A stretch of 16,888 nucleotides of DNA from an uncultured Rivibacter sp. (GTDB taxonomy: Bacteria > Pseudomonadota > Gammaproteobacteria > Burkholderiales > Burkholderiaceae). Below, in pieces: positions 13,110 to 16,888 of the stretch (the first letter of the stretch is position 1; every line of letters begins with the position of its first letter). Where the stretch lies: NCBI GenBank assembly GCA_946481025.1, contig CAMLNA010000095.1:1-16888 (forward strand), in the 5' to 3' direction. The notes beneath the pieces are model-generated. The model was not told where the DNA came from. It made no database searches and saw nothing but the letters and a program-made list of their open reading frames with translations. A program made the translations under genes and the position numbers.

Positions 13110-16100
13110 TCAGGCCCGGCCCAGCAGCAGCCATTCGATCCAGTGCGCACCACCGGCGGTGCCCAGCGGCACCAGCAAGGCCTTGAACAGCGGCTGGTCG
13201 AACAGGTTCGCAAAGGCCCCGGTACGGTGCGACTCGACCGCCTCGATGAGCCCCTCGAACGGCTGCGCCAGCTCCTTCCATTCGGCCGAGCTGCCCTGCA
13301 GCCAGCGCAGGTCTTCCTTCATGCGCGCCAGCGACCGCTGGCGGATGTGCTCGGACGACTGCTTCAAGGCCACCGCGAGCACCACCAGCCAGATCAGGTA
13401 GGCCCCCGCCCCCAGCGCGATCGGCACGGTGAGCGCCCAGTTGTCGAACAGCCGGCTGCGCGCCACGATCAGCAGCGCCAGCACCACGAACGGCCAGATG
13501 ATGAGCGGCGCCACGCGCTGGGTGATCTGCGCCACCACCTGGATGTCGATCCAGTCGTCGAGCAGGGTGTGGTACTTCACCGGCGTGCCGTCGGCGGCGT
13601 GGTCTTCGGGCCGCGTCGGCCTGTCGTCGCCGCCGGTGCGGTCGGCCGGCCGCAGGCACAGGCCCCGCATCCAGAGCTGCGCGCGCTCGCCGCCCAGCAC
13701 CCGGGCGTGGTGCCAGACCGCCAGCGGGTGGTACAGCGAACGCCCGCGGCTGAGGTGCCAGATGAACCGGCACGCCAGCATCGTGTCGTCGGCCACCGCC
13801 ACCACCAGCAGCGGCAGCAGCAACAGCACCGCGTACAAGGTGTTGGTCACCAGCCGGCGGTGGTCGTCGCCGCGCACCGGCACCTCCGGCACATAGCCTT
13901 CGCTGAGCCCGAAGAACAGCAGCGCCATCAGCGCCACGGTGACGACGTACCAGAACAGCACCCGCCCGATGCGGGCCGAAGTCTGCGCGCGATGCAGGTA
14001 GTCCTGCCCGAGTTCGTCCGCGTCCAGGCTCATCAGCCGCTGGTCGGCGCCGTTGCAGCAGGTGGGGCCGCCGGACGCCGGTGGCGGCGGGTTGCACGGC
14101 CGCAGCACCGGCCGCCAGCCGGCCAGCGTGCAGTGGCTGAACCAGTACGCCACGGCCCGCCGCACCCGCCTGCTCTCGAGCTGCGGGGCCCCGCCGGTCT
14201 GCTTGTACACGCTGCCGCACAGGTCGCCGACGCTGTGGCGTGCGCCGTTCCAGGCATGGTCGAGCGCGCACACGATGGCCAGCAGCACCAGCACGTGGAT
14301 CAGGTGCGAAGGCCAGGCACTCACGCCTTCGAACCAGAACACCGGCTCGCAGTCGGCACAGGCCGCGCCATTGCCCGAGGGCCAGGCCATCCACAGGAAG
14401 CCCCCGGCCAGCACGGCCACCAGCAAGGAACTCAACGCCGCGTTGTAGCCGCCGACCCTCTGGGGGCGCGACCCCGTGCCCGGCCGTTGCGGCGCGGGCG
14501 GCTGCCCGCGGGACACGGCATACAGGCCCGCGAGCGTGGCGCAGGCGGCCACCGCGCTCATGAACATGATGGTGTTGAAACCGAGCAGCCGCGGGTGCGT
14601 GAGTTCGGCCGCCGATCCGATGGCATAGACCTGCAGCGCGAGGTGCAACGCCACGAGCAGCACCACGGACAGCGGAAGCGCCGCGTTCACCCTGCCAGGC
14701 GCAGGCGCCCCGAACACCCGGTCGCGCGCACGCCGCAACGCCGGCGTCGATGGCCAGGCGATCAGCGCGCCGGCCAGCAGCATCACGAACAGCGCCGCCA
14801 CCAGCGCGCGCGTGTGGCTGGACGACACCCTCGAGTTGGCAAAGTCGAAACCCGCCAGCGGCACGGCGCGCGTGCGGCCGATCTCGTAGACCGACGGTTC
14901 GCGGATCGCACCGCCCGCGATGGCCTCTTCGTCGCGTTTGCAGCTCTCCTCGAGGCAGCCCGCACGCCGCGCGGCAAGGTAGGTGGCGGTCTGGTAGGCG
15001 TCGCGGAACGCCGGCGTGCCGCGCTGCACGTCGGCCGGCATCTGCAGCGGCAGGCTGCTGGCCACCAGCAGGTTGCGGCTGAACGGCAGGGCCTTCGGGT
15101 GGAGATAGCGCGCGTCCATGTCCGTGGTGAAGAACACCTTGTCGGAAAAGCTCTCGCGCAAGGCCTGCAGCACGAGCAGCTTGTCGTGCACGTCGCTGCC
15201 GATGATGCCGATCGCCCCGATGGGCCCGAGCCGCGCCTGCCGTGCCGCTTCGGAGGCGCGCGAGGCCGGCGGCTCGGACGCTTCGCTGTCCTGCAGCGAG
15301 CCGGCCAGGCGGCGCAGGTAGTCGAGCTGGTCCCGCCCTTCGGGCCACTCGACGTTCGAGGCGGACTTGCCGGGCTTGTCCTTGTCGCCGTCCGCCGGCT
15401 TGCCCTCCTGTGGCTTGTCCTCGGGTTCGGTGTCGCGCGTGGTCACGCCGTCGATGCCGCGGAAGTAGTAGCGCACCTCCACCTTGCTCACCGTGGGCAG
15501 CTGCTCCTTCAGCTGGTGGGTGAGTTCCGCCGCCAGCGCCTGCGCATAGAGCGAATCGCGTTCGGCCACCAGCACCACGCGGCGCGGCTTCGGAGGCAGG
15601 CGCCGCTGGATCTCGGAGACCAGCTGCCGGATCACTTCGTTGTCGGTGGCGATGAGGCGGCGGAAGGTCTCCGGCCTCTCCAGCGGGATGGGTGTGCGGA
15701 ACACGTTCAGCCGTTCGCCGATGAAGTCCTCGAGCCGTTGTCCCGCCAGCTCGTGGATCTGCCGGTTCGAAGCGGTGGCGAACGGGCTGAGGATCTCCGC
15801 GCCGGCCAGCAGCTCGTAGGCCGCCCAGGGCTTCGGCTCCTGCGCGGGCGCGGAGCGGCCACGCGCCACGGAGGCGCGTGACCTGGCAGGCGCCGGACCT
15901 GCGGCCTCCAGGACCTGCTCGACCTTGCGCTTGTCCGCCGCGTCGCGCAGGTCCTTCAAGGCGGTGCGCAGGGCGTCGGAAGAAGACGGGCCGATGATGT
16001 CGAGCCGCGGGCGCTTGCCGGGCGCCCACTCGCTCAGCGCGCCGTGCAGCAGCCACCCGAGCGAATCGAGCTTCGGCGCCTGGAGCCCCGTCTCGTTGAC

Positions 16101-16766
16101 CCACAACACCGTCACCTTGCGGTAGGCCGCCGTCTGCCGCTGCTCGTCGCCCCGCTGCAGCCGCCGCGGCACCAGCACTTCGTACGGCACCAGCAGCCTG
16201 CGCGCCGACGCGGCAGCCGGCACTCCCATGGACAGGTCCAGCAGGCCCATGCGCTCGGGATACACCGGCACATAACCCTTGGCCTGCAAACCCGCCAGCA
16301 GCGCATACCGCATGCGGCGGCGGTTTTCTTCGGCACCGACGAAGGGGTGGCCTTGTGCCAGCGCGGCGACGACCAGCGTGTCGGCCGCGCCGTGCTCGGT
16401 GGCGGCGTTGCCGTTCACGTCGTCGCGCAGCAGCGTGTCGCGCCACTGGCGCAGCCTGGTGCCGGAGAGTTGCTCTGCGCACTCCGGCGGGCCGGCGGGG
16501 CTGGTCCGCGGCGCAGCCTTGCCGTTCGCGCCGCCCTCGGCACAACGCCTGGCCCGCTCGGCCTCATAGCGGCGCGCCGCGATGAAGGGGTCTTCCCACA
16601 GCCGCGCCTCGACTTCGAGCTGGGCCAGTTGCTCGGGCTGCGCCCGTTCACGTTCGGCGGGCCGCAGCTGCTCGAACGCACGCGGCACCAGCAGCGTGCT
16701 CGACACGAAGGCCGCCACGACGACCATGCTGGTCCACGGGAAACCTGCCGCCTGCTGATCCGCCAT
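13110..16766 (-). CDS. Large polytopic membrane protein with periplasmic receptor-like domain, unknown family
   Basis: I do not recognise a named family for this 1218-residue protein. It has an N-terminal membrane helix (about 13-28), a soluble region of about 620 residues, then about nine membrane helices (near 653-671, 694-716, 730-752, 776-796, 819-836, 933-955, 974-998, 1084-1103 and 1108-1134) and a soluble C-terminus. Positive charges in alternate loops place the C-terminus in the cytoplasm and the large soluble region in the periplasm. That region contains motifs like those of type I periplasmic-binding/ANF-receptor folds: DIIGPSSSDALR (256-267), ILSPFATAS (325-333), FRTPIP then FRRLIATDNE (356-377), RRVVLVAERDSLYAQAL (395-411) and IGIIGSDVHDKLLVLQAL (519-536). 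A charged Lys/Asp/Glu/Pro insert lies at 446-468. Cys pairs occur at 803/806 and 903/904. The start is supported by AGGGGGG at 16772-16778. The stop converges on sulP with 9 bases between. Confidence 0.8.
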   Translation of the reverse strand: MADQQAAGFPWTSMVVVAAFVSSTLLVPRAFEQLRPAERERAQPEQLAQLEVEARLWEDPFIAARRYEAERARRCAEGGANGKAAPRTSPAGPPECAEQLSGTRLRQWRDTLLRDDVNGNAATEHGAADTLVVAALAQGHPFVGAEENRRRMRYALLAGLQAKGYVPVYPERMGLLDLSMGVPAAASARRLLVPYEVLVPRRLQRGDEQRQTAAYRKVTVLWVNETGLQAPKLDSLGWLLHGALSEWAPGKRPRLDIIGPSSSDALRTALKDLRDAADKRKVEQVLEAAGPAPARSRASVARGRSAPAQEPKPWAAYELLAGAEILSPFATASNRQIHELAGQRLEDFIGERLNVFRTPIPLERPETFRRLIATDNEVIRQLVSEIQRRLPPKPRRVVLVAERDSLYAQALAAELTHQLKEQLPTVSKVEVRYYFRGIDGVTTRDTEPEDKPQEGKPADGDKDKPGKSASNVEWPEGRDQLDYLRRLAGSLQDSEASEPPASRASEAARQARLGPIGAIGIIGSDVHDKLLVLQALRESFSDKVFFTTDMDARYLHPKALPFSRNLLVASSLPLQMPADVQRGTPAFRDAYQTATYLAARRAGCLEESCKRDEEAIAGGAIREPSVYEIGRTRAVPLAGFDFANSRVSSSHTRALVAALFVMLLAGALIAWPSTPALRRARDRVFGAPAPGRVNAALPLSVVLLVALHLALQVYAIGSAAELTHPRLLGFNTIMFMSAVAACATLAGLYAVSRGQPPAPQRPGTGSRPQRVGGYNAALSSLLVAVLAGGFLWMAWPSGNGAACADCEPVFWFEGVSAWPSHLIHVLVLLAIVCALDHAWNGARHSVGDLCGSVYKQTGGAPQLESRRVRRAVAYWFSHCTLAGWRPVLRPCNPPPPASGGPTCCNGADQRLMSLDADELGQDYLHRAQTSARIGRVLFWYVVTVALMALLFFGLSEGYVPEVPVRGDDHRRLVTNTLYAVLLLLPLLVVAVADDTMLACRFIWHLSRGRSLYHPLAVWHHARVLGGERAQLWMRGLCLRPADRTGGDDRPTRPEDHAADGTPVKYHTLLDDWIDIQVVAQITQRVAPLIIWPFVVLALLIVARSRLFDNWALTVPIALGAGAYLIWLVVLAVALKQSSEHIRQRSLARMKEDLRWLQGSSAEWKELAQPFEGLIEAVESHRTGAFANLFDQPLFKALLVPLGTAGGAHWIEWLLLGRA

Positions 16767-16888
16767 GGAAGCCCCCCTGGTGCACCTCCATGGTTTAAGC
16801 GATGGCCCCGCGGTCTGCGTCCCCAGTGTTGGGGAGGGCCTGCCGATCTACCTGCAATTGAGGGGGAGGAAATTCCCCGCCACGTCCG
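16767..16888 (-). promoter_or_regulatory. Upstream region of the large membrane protein gene
   Basis: These 122 bases lie upstream of the minus-strand membrane protein gene and run to the window edge. They contain the ribosome-binding site at 16772-16778 and a perfect inverted repeat, CCCCA-GTGT-TGGGG (16821-16834), that could be an operator or small hairpin. An upstream minus-strand ATG at 16791 is out of frame with the gene. I could not identify a convincing promoter. Confidence 0.35.

Noticed and set aside
13143..15881. A 912-codon + strand frame opposite the large membrane protein
   Set aside because: Arg/His/Gln/Val-rich antisense translation with no domain features.
12940..16545. A 1201-codon open frame on the minus strand overlapping the large membrane protein
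   Set aside because: It is the alternative frame of the 13110-16766 gene. Its translation is Arg/Ala/Gly-rich without hydrophobic patterning or motifs, as expected for a shadow frame in GC-rich DNA.

Overview
The window is GC-rich (coding third positions are overwhelmingly G or C) and densely packed with typical bacterial genes. Two periplasmic Bug/TctC-type solute receptors, a family greatly expanded in Burkholderiales, together with the codon style and the c-di-GMP and hybrid-kinase content, point to a betaproteobacterium of the order Burkholderiales (Rubrivivax/Leptothrix or Comamonadaceae-like). I cannot resolve the genus from sequence alone.

Layout. Positions 1-900 hold no recognisable gene. 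They do contain a plausible 66-codon ORF (510-710) with a good ribosome-binding site, and a strong intrinsic terminator (718-785) starts 7 bases after its stop. Next come a RutG-type pyrimidine permease (914-2254) and two tandem, overlapping genes for periplasmic-TPR / membrane / GGDEF diguanylate cyclases (2304-4388 and 4385-6430), all on the + strand. Converging on these from the minus strand is a soluble GAF-PAS-PAS hybrid histidine kinase (6438-8960), preceded in the same direction by a Tat-type Bug receptor (9092-10060). A 180-base divergent intergenic region with repeated CTGCGGGC motifs separates that receptor from a second Bug receptor (10241-11272, +), which is followed after 40 bases by a SulP anion permease with STAS domain (11313-13100, +). 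A 1218-residue polytopic membrane protein of unknown family (13110-16766, -) converges on sulP.

How they may work together. The permease, the two orphan Bug receptors (no TctA/TctB membrane subunits in the window) and the SulP protein are uptake functions. The two cyclases and the hybrid kinase are signal-transduction functions. The large membrane protein appears to carry a periplasmic domain resembling type I periplasmic-binding/ANF-receptor folds, fused to about nine further membrane helices. It is the least explained object here. The other candidate for a new mechanism is the leader ORF plus terminator ahead of the pyrimidine permease, which has the geometry of a translation-coupled attenuator. 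No tRNA, rRNA, CRISPR array, insertion sequence or phage gene was seen.
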